Shown here: piece after piece, positions 52,827 to 61,217 of the stretch
Layout of the letters: each line of letters starts with the position of its first letter
Position numbering within the stretch: position 1 is the first letter of the stretch
Assembly: GCF_018131105.1 (NCBI RefSeq)
Contig: NZ_JAFCJI010000001.1
Location: 744,001-808,000, forward strand
DNA: 64,000 bases
Reading direction: 5' to 3'
DNA from: Bradyrhizobium manausense
GTDB taxonomy: Bacteria > Pseudomonadota > Alphaproteobacteria > Rhizobiales > Xanthobacteraceae
Notes under the pieces: generated by a model
Told to the model about the DNA's origin: nothing
The model's database searches: none
What the model saw: the letters and a program-made list of their open reading frames with translations, nothing else
Translations under genes and position numbers: made by a program

Positions 52827-53396
52827 TTGAGCGTGACACAGGCGGCTACGGACGAAGTCCTCATCGCCAGGATCGCCCAGGGTGACCGGCTCGCCATGCA
52901 GGTGCTGTACGGGCGGCACCATGTCAGGGTGTACAGGTTCGGGCTAAGGCTCGTGCGGGACGAGCAGACGGCAGAAGACCTCATCAGCGAGGTGTTTCTC
53001 GACGTTTGGCGTCAGGCCGGCAAGTTCGAGGGCCGGTCCGCGGTTTCCACCTGGCTTTTGGCAATCACCCGATTCAAGGCCCTGTCTGCGCTTCGGCGCA
53101 GAAAGGATTTTGAGTTGGACGACGAAGCCGCCAACGCGATCGAGGATTCGTCCGACGATCCCGAAACGGTGGTGCAGAAGAAGGATACCAGTGAAGCGTT
53201 GCGGGAGTGTCTGACGGGCCTCTCGCCTGACCATCGGGAAATCGTCGACCTCGTCTACTACCACGAGAAGTCCGTGGAAGAGGTGGCCGAGATCGTCGGG
53301 ATCCCGGAGAACACTGTAAAGACGCGCTTGTTTTATGCGCGCAAGAAATTGGCCGAACTGCTGAAGGCAGCCGGCATTGAGCGAGGCTGGCCATGA
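52827..53396 (+). CDS. ECF RNA polymerase sigma factor
   Basis: The product of about 189 residues has region 2 (RFGLRLVRDEQTAEDLISEVFLDVWRQAGKFEGRSAVSTWLLAITRFKALSALRRRK, given here only as landmarks) and region 4 (LSPDHREIVDLVYYHEKSVEEVAEIVGIPENTVKTRLFYARKKL). Start candidates are TTG at 52827 and GTG at 52833. The stop overlaps the anti-sigma start (ATGA). The operon continues with the anti-sigma factor and a subtilisin-like protease, which are likely targets and partners. Confidence 0.88.
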   Translation: MSVTQAATDEVLIARIAQGDRLAMQVLYGRHHVRVYRFGLRLVRDEQTAEDLISEVFLDVWRQAGKFEGRSAVSTWLLAITRFKALSALRRRKDFELDDEAANAIEDSSDDPETVVQKKDTSEALRECLTGLSPDHREIVDLVYYHEKSVEEVAEIVGIPENTVKTRLFYARKKLAELLKAAGIERGWP

Positions 53397-54085
53397 TGGC
53401 GTTGAGCAAGAAGATGCTGGAGCAAGAGCCCAGTGAGATCGAGATGCTGCTGCCGTGGCACGCCGCCGGCACGCTAAACGCGCGCGATGCCCGCCGCGTC
53501 GAGGAAGCGCTCGCCAACGATCCGGAGCTTGCCAGGCAATATGCGGCTGTCCGCGGTGAATACGAAGAGACCATCCATCTGAACGAGAGCCTGGGCGCTC
53601 CGTCGGCGCGTGCGATGCAGAAGCTGTTCGCCGCGATCGACGCCGAGCCGGCGCGGGCGACCGGTTCGCTGCCGCTGTCGGCGCGCATCGCCACGTTCTT
53701 CGCCAGCCTGTCGCCGCGCGCGCTGGCCTGGTCGGCGAGCCTTGGCGCCATCGCGCTGCTGCTCCAGGCCGGCATCATCGGCGCCGTGCTGATGAAGACC
53801 CAGACTGCGACCTTCCAGACAGCATCGCTCTCGACCGGCGCGCCGATCACTCGCGAGCTCGGGGCGGCTGCGCCTTCGCGGGCGCTGGTGCGCTTCACGC
53901 CCGAGGCCCGCGTTGCCGACGTCACGGCGCTGCTCGACAGCTACCAGGCGTCGATCATCGGTGATGCCAAGGGCGGCATGTTCCGTCTCCAGTTCGACAA
54001 GGCGATGAGCCAGGACGAGCTGACCGCACTGCTCGGCAGGATGCAGCGCGAGAAGTTCGTCAACCTCGCCGTGGCGGCGCCTTAA
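53393..54085 (+). CDS. Membrane anti-sigma factor with propeptide-like periplasmic domain
   Basis: The 230-residue product has a cytoplasmic part (1-105) with the anti-sigma style EIEMLLPWHAAGTLNARDARRVEEALANDPELARQYA, lacking zinc-ligand cysteines. One membrane segment follows (about 111-133), then a periplasmic part. Residues 163-228 (from ALVRFTPEARVADVTALL through GGMFRLQF to LGRMQREKFVN) have the strand-helix-strand pattern of subtilase propeptides and I9-type inhibitors. The gene is coupled to the sigma gene by ATGA and lies 16 bp before the subtilase gene. The domain could bind that protease. This last step is inference. Confidence 0.8.
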   Translation: MMALSKKMLEQEPSEIEMLLPWHAAGTLNARDARRVEEALANDPELARQYAAVRGEYEETIHLNESLGAPSARAMQKLFAAIDAEPARATGSLPLSARIATFFASLSPRALAWSASLGAIALLLQAGIIGAVLMKTQTATFQTASLSTGAPITRELGAAAPSRALVRFTPEARVADVTALLDSYQASIIGDAKGGMFRLQFDKAMSQDELTALLGRMQREKFVNLAVAAP

Positions 54086-54101
54086 ACGCGCCTTCGCACC
54101 C

Positions 54102-55787
54102 ATGACGCGCAAGTCCCAGAGTCAGTTGCGAGCCGGGGCCTATGTCTCGTCGGTTGGAGCCGCGCTCCTGCTGGCCGCCTGTCTCGACATCGAGGTGGCG
54201 CACGCCCAGGCGATCATGCGCACGCCCACGATCAGTGTTCCCTCGCGCACGCCAACGATCTCTCCAAATATCGCGGCCGGGGCGATGAGCGTCGACCACG
54301 CTGCCCGGGTCGTTCCCGCCATCCCGCATACGACTACGGCGCGGATCGGATCGACGCCGGTGCTGCCCTATGCGCATTACTCGCCAAACCTCTATCCGGC
54401 TTGCTCCGCGCCCTATCGCGACGCCGACGGCGAGTGCCTTGCACAGCCGAATGGAGGCGGCGACGGCTCCGGAAAGTCGGTCAAGAAAAGCGCCGGCAAG
54501 GGGCGGGGCAACACGACGCCGGTTGCGGTTACCTCGCGCACCTTCGCCAGCGAGTTTGTGGCCGAGATCGATGGCGCGCTGTCGCTGACCGAGGCCGACG
54601 AGCTTGCGCGGCGCCACGGATTGACGCGGATCTCCTCGGAAAACTTCCCGCTGATCGGGGCTACGGTCGGCCTGTTCCGCATCAGCGACGGCCGGCCCTA
54701 TGAGACGGTGCGGCGCGAATTCGCCGCCGACGGCAGCGTTCGCTCGCTTCAGCCGAACTTCCGCTACGTCCTCCAGGACCAGAAGCCGGCGGTGCCGACC
54801 GAGGGAGATCCGGCGCAGTATGCGCTGTCGAAGCTGCGCCTGCCGCAGGCACACACCCTGGCGCACGGCGCCAATGTCACGGTCGCCGTGATCGATTCCG
54901 GTATCGACGCCAAGCATCCCGAACTTGCCAACTCCATTGCCGACGTATTCGACGCGCTCGGCAGCAGCGAGGGCGCCCATGTCCACGGCACCGGTATTGC
55001 GGGCGCCATCGTGGCGCATGCGAAGTTGATGGGCAGTGCGCCGGAAGCGCGCATCATCGCTATCAGGGCCTTTGGCGGCACCACCGGGGGCGCCGAGAGC
55101 TCGTCCTACATCATTCTGCGCTCGCTCAATTATGCCGCCGAGCACGGCGCCCAGATCGTCAATATGAGCTTTGCGGGTCCCAAGGACGCGGTGATCGAAC
55201 GTGCGATTGCGGCCAGTGCCGAACGCGGCCTGGTGCTGATCGCTGCCGCCGGCAATGCGGGCGCGAAATCGCCGCCGCTCTATCCCGCCGCCAATCCCAA
55301 CGTGATCGCGGTCAGCGCGACCGACCAGCAGGACAAGCTGTTCACGGCGTCGAACCGCGGCAATTACATCGCGCTGGCCGCGCCCGGCGTCGACATTTTC
55401 CTGCCGGCGCCTGACGGCAAATACCAGATGACGTCGGGTACCTCGTTCTCGGCGGCCTATGTCTCCGGCGTCGCGGCCTTGCTCCTCGAACGCAACTACG
55501 CCCTGAAGCCGGAAGCGCTGCGCATGACGCTGGCGAAGACCGCGCGCGATCTCGGTTCACCCGGGCGTGATGATCTCTATGGCGATGGCGAGGCCGACGC
55601 GTTTGCCGCGGTCATGGCCGTTCCGGTCGACAGCACGACGCCGGTCGCCGCTGCCGGTACAACTAAACGTGAAGATGCCGACAAGCGTCGCGACGACCCC
55701 GGCATCCGCGCGATCGAGCAGCCCTCGCTGTCGAGCGCGGGCGATAAATCCGCGATTTCTCAGGCGGATAGGCCCGCGGCACGCTAG
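54102..55787 (+). CDS. Exported subtilisin-like serine protease (S8)
   Basis: The 561-residue product has a signal sequence with a possible lipobox (LLLAAC, Cys27) or, alternatively, signal peptidase cleavage after AHAQA. Next comes a low-complexity stretch with two RTPTIS copies (40-54), then a propeptide-like domain (about 146-225, ending LQPNFRYVL), and then the peptidase. The catalytic triad is Asp265 (VIDSGID), His295 (HVHGTGIAG) and Ser448 (SGTSFSAAYVSG). A Thr/Asp/Lys-rich tail follows from about 510. It is last in the operon with the ECF sigma and anti-sigma factors, so its expression is likely controlled by them. It is probably periplasmic, lipid-anchored or secreted. Confidence 0.88.
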   Translation: MTRKSQSQLRAGAYVSSVGAALLLAACLDIEVAHAQAIMRTPTISVPSRTPTISPNIAAGAMSVDHAARVVPAIPHTTTARIGSTPVLPYAHYSPNLYPACSAPYRDADGECLAQPNGGGDGSGKSVKKSAGKGRGNTTPVAVTSRTFASEFVAEIDGALSLTEADELARRHGLTRISSENFPLIGATVGLFRISDGRPYETVRREFAADGSVRSLQPNFRYVLQDQKPAVPTEGDPAQYALSKLRLPQAHTLAHGANVTVAVIDSGIDAKHPELANSIADVFDALGSSEGAHVHGTGIAGAIVAHAKLMGSAPEARIIAIRAFGGTTGGAESSSYIILRSLNYAAEHGAQIVNMSFAGPKDAVIERAIAASAERGLVLIAAAGNAGAKSPPLYPAANPNVIAVSATDQQDKLFTASNRGNYIALAAPGVDIFLPAPDGKYQMTSGTSFSAAYVSGVAALLLERNYALKPEALRMTLAKTARDLGSPGRDDLYGDGEADAFAAVMAVPVDSTTPVAAAGTTKREDADKRRDDPGIRAIEQPSLSSAGDKSAISQADRPAAR

Positions 55788-56266
55788 CGCCTGCGACAAC
55801 TTTGCGCGCAAGCCAAAGGTTAAAAAGTCGACCCCCGGTTTGAACGTTCAGCTTGCTGCCACGACCAATCTATGTGGGAGCGGTCATCCCTCCCCATCAG
55901 TCATATCAGGCGCGAGCGCCCATCCACCCCAAGCGCCCATATGGCTCGACCCGTCCGGTTGTCCCCCCGGACGGGTCTTTTCTTTTGGGCGTCCGATTTC
56001 TCGAAGCTTGATGCGAGATCAGCTGGCGGTTGAGCTGCAGGCGCGATCGCTGCCACGACTCGGCGCCGACACGCGGCAAGCCCGCTATGCTCATGCGAAG
56101 CTTGACTCGCAAACCCCTGAAATCTCCGCACGACTACGGAGTTTGGTGACGGGGGCCGTGTCGTTGCTGGACAAGTCAAAACTTTTCCACAAAATATTCA
56201 CGTCGCGTCTAAATTGATTCGTGTGCGTTGCGTCGCGTCCGTATTTTTCTCATGACGGGCTGGTTC
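55788..56266. other. Intergenic stretch after the protease operon
   Basis: Apart from the terminator at 55948-55985, I see no gene in this 479-bp region. A 68-codon open frame (start about 56010) has no family signs. The last 100 bp before the next gene is AT-rich around 56180-56215 and may hold its promoter. Confidence 0.5.
55948..55985 (+). terminator. Rho-independent terminator of the sigma/protease operon
   Basis: An 11-bp perfect stem (GACCCGTCCGG / CCGGACGGGTC) with an 8-base loop is followed by TTTTCTTTT. It is about 160 bp after the protease stop. Confidence 0.88.
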
Positions 56267-56941
56267 ATGACACATCGCCAAGAGGTTGGCCAAGGCGCGG
56301 CCACCCGTGAAATTGCTGCGCGCTGGTGCGCTCTCGCCGAACAGCGGCTCGAACATCTTTCCGAAATGTTCGAGACCGGCCGCTGGCGGCGCTATCACTC
56401 CGAACTCGCATTTCTCGAAAACATCCAGGAAGCCAAGCGTGCGGTCCAGACCTGGCGCGCGCTTGCGAGTGGCGGGGACGTCGCCGCTGCCGCAGCCAGC
56501 GTAACCTCCGCATTCGGCTGGTCGCCCGCGACCATGCCGCGCGTGTTTCCACGCGAGCAGGCCCAGACCGTGCAGCCGAAGGCCGTGCACATCGCGCCCG
56601 AGACCGCCGTGCCGGTCGGGCTCGAGCCCAAGCCGGACGTGCTCGCCGAAATCGTCGAGGCTCCCATTGCTCCGCTCGCCCCGATTGCGCCGATCGATCC
56701 GCCTGCGCCGGTCGCTTCGATGCCGCCGCCGGCTCTGCCTGTGCGGGTCGCTCCGATTGTACGGGTCGCTCCAACTGAACGGGTCTCACCGGTCGCGCCG
56801 CTGGCGACGATCGCATCGTTCCTGCAGACCTTCACACCGCCTGCCGACGACATCGCCGCCACGCCCGAGCGCGTCGTCGAATTCACCTTCAGCCTCGACG
56901 GCATCGAGGCGAAGTACCCACTGTTGCGGAATGCGTTCTAG
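56267..56941 (+). CDS. Conserved hypothetical protein, TIGR03809-like
   Basis: The product of about 224 residues has a conserved helical N-terminal part (ARWCALAEQRLEHLSEMFETGRWRRYHSE, FLENIQEAKRAVQTWRAL, residues about 18-65), a long Pro/Ala/Val-rich low-complexity middle (about 95-180, with repeated APIAP and VRVAP units) and a short end (VVEFTFSLDGIEAKYPLL). This matches my memory of the Rhizobiales family TIGR03809, which sits next to TIGR03808 proteins, and such a protein is the convergent neighbour here. The start could also be 56228 or 56252. Function is unknown. Confidence 0.7.
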   Translation: MTHRQEVGQGAATREIAARWCALAEQRLEHLSEMFETGRWRRYHSELAFLENIQEAKRAVQTWRALASGGDVAAAAASVTSAFGWSPATMPRVFPREQAQTVQPKAVHIAPETAVPVGLEPKPDVLAEIVEAPIAPLAPIAPIDPPAPVASMPPPALPVRVAPIVRVAPTERVSPVAPLATIASFLQTFTPPADDIAATPERVVEFTFSLDGIEAKYPLLRNAF

Positions 56942-56962
56942 GCTGAAGGCGAGGCGTCCCGC

Positions 56963-58333
56963 CTACTGCCGCACCGCGTTGCCGCCGATCACCACCTGCG
57001 CAAAGCGCTGAGCGCCGTCGGCCGACAGATCGGCCGTTACCGCGCGCGCGTGGTCCAGGCCGACCACGGCGCCGCGCGGGGTTTCGGAGATCATGTTGTT
57101 GTTGACCAGCGCGGTGCCGGCGCCGGGCACCACGGAGATGCCCACGCCCGCGAGCGCCTTGCGGATCACATTGCCCGTGATCGCGACGTCGCGCAGATAT
57201 TTGCCCCAGCCGGCGACGATGCCGTAGGACGGCGCGTTCTCGATCACATTGCCCGTCACCGACGTGTCGGCCTCGATATAGATGCCGACACCGGCGTCGT
57301 CGTCAGGCGCGGTCCCGATCGGCCGCTTCGGGATCAGATTGCGGATGATGTTGCCCTGGACCACCGCGATACGTCCGCCTTCGTTGAAATTGCAGACGGA
57401 GACGCCGACGGCAGCGCCATCGACCGTGTTGTTGGCGATCACCGCGGCCTCGAACGAAAACTCCGAATAGAGCGCGACTTCGCGCACGTCGCTGACGCTG
57501 TTGCCTGATATGTGGATGTTGGAGGCCGAGTTGCCGCGCACCGCGGAGTAATCGCAATTTTTGATGCGGTTGCCGCGCACGATCACGTTGCCGGCGCGGA
57601 ACGCATTGATGGCGTTGCCGTACTGGCCGGAGCCGCCGGGGCCGGCCTTGATGTCCTCGATGCGGTTGTCGGTGACCAAGGTGCCGTCATCGCCCATCGC
57701 AGTGCGCAGGATCTCGATGCCGTTGTCGTTTGTGCCGACGATGGTGTTGCGGGACACGCTGAGGCCCTTGGCGTCGAACGAGACCACCGCGGTTACCGCG
57801 GTGTTTGTAAAAATGTTGCCGGAGATTTCGCCCGTGACCTGTTCGAGCCAGATGCCGCTGCCGCCGGACGCCGTGATCTCGCAATCGGCGATGCGGACGT
57901 CGCGCCCGCCAAGGACATGGATCAACCCGCGCCGAGTCGGCAGCGGAATGCCACCGCCGTCAAACGTGATGCCGGTGAGGCCGATTGAGTCGGAGCCATC
58001 GCTCTGGATTGCCGAAGCTCCGCCGGTGAAGACGAGTTTGGTCGCACCGCGCACGCCGATCAGCTGCGCGCCAGCAGGCAGCCGTAGCAAGCCGGTGCGA
58101 TAGATGCCGGGCGGAAGTGCCAGCGGCATCTGCGCGCGCGAGGCTTCGTCGATAGCGCGCTGGAGTGCGCGGGTCTGGTCCTCGCTGCTGCCGGGGCGCA
58201 CGCCATATGTGGTTGCATCGCGGCCGAGCAGGGACGTCAGCGGCGCCGCGCGTGCGGCCCCTGAGGGCATGGCGAGCGCGCCGGCGATGCCGGCGGTCGA
58301 AGCTCCGATGAGATGACGGCGATTGAGGTCCAT
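56963..58333 (-). CDS. TAT-translocated parallel beta-helix protein (TIGR03808-like)
   Basis: The 456-residue product has a twin-arginine signal (NRRHLIGASTAGIAGAL, cleavage near RAA) and then an opening typical of pectate-lyase-like folds (DATTYGVRPGSSEDQTRALQRAIDEA). About ten right-handed beta-helix coils follow, with recurring IxxNxI patterns such as ISGNIFTN, VSRNTIVG, VRGNRIKN, ISGNSVSD, VQGNIIRN and ITGNVIRK. Such repeats bind or cleave polysaccharide in other families, but no catalytic residues can be assigned here. Together with the convergent TIGR03809-like gene it forms a conserved pair. Confidence 0.87.
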   Translation of the reverse strand: MDLNRRHLIGASTAGIAGALAMPSGAARAAPLTSLLGRDATTYGVRPGSSEDQTRALQRAIDEASRAQMPLALPPGIYRTGLLRLPAGAQLIGVRGATKLVFTGGASAIQSDGSDSIGLTGITFDGGGIPLPTRRGLIHVLGGRDVRIADCEITASGGSGIWLEQVTGEISGNIFTNTAVTAVVSFDAKGLSVSRNTIVGTNDNGIEILRTAMGDDGTLVTDNRIEDIKAGPGGSGQYGNAINAFRAGNVIVRGNRIKNCDYSAVRGNSASNIHISGNSVSDVREVALYSEFSFEAAVIANNTVDGAAVGVSVCNFNEGGRIAVVQGNIIRNLIPKRPIGTAPDDDAGVGIYIEADTSVTGNVIENAPSYGIVAGWGKYLRDVAITGNVIRKALAGVGISVVPGAGTALVNNNMISETPRGAVVGLDHARAVTADLSADGAQRFAQVVIGGNAVRQ

Positions 58334-58427
58334 GACGCGTCCTTCGGCGGACGCGGGGTGTCCGCGAGAGGTTAGGTAGCGCAGGGCGGACGGCGCCGTC
58401 GGGATTGTTCGCGGTAGGGTTAAATGT

Positions 58428-59087
58428 TTACCGCACAGGCCGCCTGTTCCGCACCTTCCTCGCCAAACCCGCCATCTCCATCAGCATGGCCTCGCCGGCA
58501 TCCACCAGCTCCTCCAGCGTGATCCGTGGTGCACCCTTGCGCCGCACCGCGCCGCTGCGGGCAAGCAGCGGAATGTGGATGAATGCCGCCAGCGGCGGAC
58601 CGCCGGCCCTGACGTTCTCGATCGCGCGCCAGCTCAGATAGTTGCAGAGATAAGCCCCGGCATCGCGCGAGGGCCGCGCATCGATACCCGTGAGGCGCGC
58701 GGCGCGCAGCAGCCTTGCCGTGTGCGGACCGAAGGTCATGGCGTCGGCGTGACCCGCGATTCCTCGTTTGCTCGAGCGGGTATTGGCGGCATCGGGCCAC
58801 AGCATGGTGACGGCGTTGCGCGCGCGACTCTCGATGCGCAGGTACGGCGTGCGCGCGGCGAGGCCGAACATCAGCAGTGCGTCCGGTTTCACCTTCGCCA
58901 GCACCTCGGGCAATTGCCGGTCGACTGCAGCGTAGGTCACCGGAAAGATATGGCTCGATATCGCGACATCATCGAGCGCCGGACGGCGCAGTTGCGCCAG
59001 CCGCGCCACCAGTGGCTGGGTCGGATTATGCGGCGCCCCGGGAAACGGGCCGAAGCCGGTGAGGAGAATACGGACCTTGTCGCTCAC
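58428..59087 (-). CDS. pcp: Pyroglutamyl-peptidase I
   Basis: This 219-residue cysteine peptidase (C15 family) removes N-terminal pyroglutamate from peptides. The family opening RILLTGFGPFPGAPHNPTQPLV is clear. The catalytic residues are visible as Glu in LRIESRARN, Cys in AYLCNYLSW and His in AFIHIPLL. The start is a GTG at 59087, inside the last codons of meaB (4-bp overlap); the longer frame upstream is a meaB shadow. The last 15 residues are basic. The overlap with meaB puts it in that transcription unit without an obvious functional link. Confidence 0.88.
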   Translation of the reverse strand: MSDKVRILLTGFGPFPGAPHNPTQPLVARLAQLRRPALDDVAISSHIFPVTYAAVDRQLPEVLAKVKPDALLMFGLAARTPYLRIESRARNAVTMLWPDAANTRSSKRGIAGHADAMTFGPHTARLLRAARLTGIDARPSRDAGAYLCNYLSWRAIENVRAGGPPLAAFIHIPLLARSGAVRRKGAPRITLEELVDAGEAMLMEMAGLARKVRNRRPVR

Positions 59088-60073
59088 TGCAGCAACTCCA
59101 GGATTTGCTCGGCGGCAAGCGCCGGGGTGAGATGGCCATGGGCCACTTCCGCCTCGATCTTCCTGACCTTGGTGCGAACCGAAGCCTCGCTGCGCAACCG
59201 CGCCAGCATGCGCTGCTCCAGCATCGACCACATCCATTTCACCTGCTGGTCGCGCCGCCGCGCGGCGAAATCACCGGATGCGTTCATCGCCGTGCGGTGA
59301 TCCAGAACCTTCTGCCAGAGTTCGGCGATGCCGGTGCCGGCCAGCGCCGAATAGGTAACGACCGGCGGATGCCAGTGCTCCGATCGGGGTGCCAGAATAT
59401 GCAGCGCGCCGCGATAGTCAGCCGCAGTGATGTTGGCGCGCTTGAGATTGTCGCCGTCGGCCTTGTTGATCGCGATCATGTCGGCGAGCTCGACCAGGCC
59501 TTTCTTGATGCCCTGCAATTCGTCACCACCGCCAGGTAGCATCAGCGCGAGAAAGAAGTCCGTCATGTCGCAGACCGCTGTCTCGGACTGGCCGATGCCG
59601 ACTGTCTCGACCAGTACCACGTCGAAGCCGGCCGCCTCGCACAGCAGCATCGCCTCGCGCGTCTTGGCAGCGACGCCGCCGAGTGTGCCCGACGACGGCG
59701 AGGGACGGATGAAGGCGGCGTCCGACGCCGATAGCCGGGCCATCCGCGTCTTGTCGCCGAGGATCGAGCCGCCGCTGCGTGCCGAGGACGGATCGACCGC
59801 GAGCACCGCGACCTTGTTACCCTGCTCGATCAGATAGGTCCCGAGCGCATCGATGGTGGTGGATTTGCCGACGCCGGGCGAGCCGGTGATGCCGACGCGA
59901 ACCGCCTTGCCGGTGTCGGGCAGCAGCATCTGCACCAGCTCGCGCGCCTGTGCCTGATGATCGCTGCGCCGGCTCTCCACCAGTGTGATGGCCCGCGCCA
60001 GCGCTGCACGGTGACCGGTGCGGAGATCGCGGGCGAGGGTGGTGATATCGAGCGAAGTCTTCTTCTCAGCCAT
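59084..60073 (-). CDS. meaB: Methylmalonyl-CoA mutase chaperone GTPase MeaB
   Basis: MeaB is the G-protein that guards and reloads the B12 cofactor of methylmalonyl-CoA mutase, which is encoded 2.1 kb upstream on the same strand. The 329-residue product has Walker A GSPGVGKST (64-72), the LAVDPSSARSGGSILGDKTRM switch stretch, VETVGIGQSE and the base motif NKAD. The C-terminal helical dimerisation part (residues 250-329) is present. The start at 60073 (MAEKKTSLDITTLARDL) fits the family. Confidence 0.92.
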   Translation of the reverse strand: MAEKKTSLDITTLARDLRTGHRAALARAITLVESRRSDHQAQARELVQMLLPDTGKAVRVGITGSPGVGKSTTIDALGTYLIEQGNKVAVLAVDPSSARSGGSILGDKTRMARLSASDAAFIRPSPSSGTLGGVAAKTREAMLLCEAAGFDVVLVETVGIGQSETAVCDMTDFFLALMLPGGGDELQGIKKGLVELADMIAINKADGDNLKRANITAADYRGALHILAPRSEHWHPPVVTYSALAGTGIAELWQKVLDHRTAMNASGDFAARRRDQQVKWMWSMLEQRMLARLRSEASVRTKVRKIEAEVAHGHLTPALAAEQILELLQ

Positions 60074-60113
60074 GCCCTGCTTTACAACGCCCGGATGGGG
60101 CAGGCGAGGGCCC

Positions 60114-61100
60114 TCAGGCTTTGGCAAAACCGGCGGCCTTCATGGCCTGACCCATCTGGCGATCCGCCTGGTCCATGAAGGTCTCGAACTGGGCGGCATC
60201 GCGCCAGACGGTGCCAAAGCCGCGTCCGGTCATGAAGTCCTTGAACGCGGAGGAATCGTACACCTTCTTCAGGGCCGCGGTCAGCCTGGTCGCGATCTCG
60301 GGGGCGAGGCCCCTGGGGGCGGCGATGCCGCGCCACGAACTGGTGGAGTAGTCGACGCCGAGCGCCTCCTTCAGCGTCGGGACGTCTGGGAAGCTCGGAT
60401 TGCGCGCATGCGCCATGATCGCGAGGCTCCGCGCCTGGCCGGCTTCGATGGTGGCGCGCGCCTCCGGCACCGAGCAGGTGGTGAGATCGAGGCTGCCCGC
60501 GACGAGATCCTGCATGGCGGGTGCTGCGCCATTCGACGGCGCCCACGCGACCTGGTTTGCCGGCAATCCCATCGCCTGCATCCAGCCGACGAGCGCGAGA
60601 TGCCAGATGCCGCCTTGTCCGGTGCCCGAGGCCTTGAACCGACCCGGTGGTGCCAGCTTGATGGCATCCATCAGCTCCTTCGCCGTCCTGTAGGGCGAAG
60701 ACGTGGCGACCTGGATGCCCGGCGGGTCTTCGTTCATCAGTGCCAGCGGCGTGAAGTTTCTCGGCGTCAGCTGCGTCAGCGCCTGCCAATGCAGCATCGC
60801 GATCTCCACGGTCAGCATGCCGATGGTGTAACCGTCAGGCGCTGCGGCTGCGATCTCGGCATGGCCAGTGGTGCCGGATCCGCCGGTGCGATTGACGACG
60901 TTGAACGGCTGGCCGAGCTCCTTCTGCAGCAGCGTCGCGACGATGCGCGCGGTTGCATCCGAGCCGCCACCCGCACCCCAGGGCACGATCAAGGTCACCG
61001 GACGCGCCGGATAGGCTTGGGCGTGCGCAGCCGCGAACAGTGCAGATGTGGCCGCAGCCACAGAAGAAGCCGCGAAATTGCGGCGCGTGATTCCTGACAT
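60114..61100 (-). CDS. Tripartite tricarboxylate transporter substrate-binding protein (Bug family)
   Basis: This 328-residue periplasmic binding protein has a TAT-like signal peptide (TRRNFAASSVAAATSALFAAAHAQA). The Bug/TctC signatures are YPARPVTLIVPWGAGGGSDATARIVA, FNVVNRTGGSGTTGHAEIA and the PDGYTIG turn. It captures an organic acid for a TctA/TctB carrier, but no such membrane genes are visible, so it would work with carriers elsewhere, as many Bug proteins do. Upstream ATGs at 61142 and 61115 are less likely starts. It lies between meaB and the DUF3298-like gene. Confidence 0.87.
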   Translation of the reverse strand: MSGITRRNFAASSVAAATSALFAAAHAQAYPARPVTLIVPWGAGGGSDATARIVATLLQKELGQPFNVVNRTGGSGTTGHAEIAAAAPDGYTIGMLTVEIAMLHWQALTQLTPRNFTPLALMNEDPPGIQVATSSPYRTAKELMDAIKLAPPGRFKASGTGQGGIWHLALVGWMQAMGLPANQVAWAPSNGAAPAMQDLVAGSLDLTTCSVPEARATIEAGQARSLAIMAHARNPSFPDVPTLKEALGVDYSTSSWRGIAAPRGLAPEIATRLTAALKKVYDSSAFKDFMTGRGFGTVWRDAAQFETFMDQADRQMGQAMKAAGFAKA

Positions 61101-61217
61101 CAATGATCCCGGCATCGCCCTCGGGAATCGGGCTCGTATCAATGCAAGATGCTACGCAGCTTTGCCCGGATGTCGCAAGCGGCCACCCCGCGGCACTGTG
61201 AGCAACGGATTCCCTCC

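Noticed and set aside
55855..55862. GAACGTTC palindrome considered as a second LexA site
   Set aside because: It lacks the 7-base spacer and direct-repeat arrangement of the alphaproteobacterial box.
56183..56191. DnaA-box-like TTTTCCACA
   Set aside because: A single site one base off consensus, without clustered boxes, an AT-rich unwinding region or replication genes. Not an origin.
55567..56217. 216-codon plus-strand open frame after the protease
   Set aside because: It begins inside the protease gene in another frame and reads through the operon terminator hairpin, so it is unlikely to be translated.
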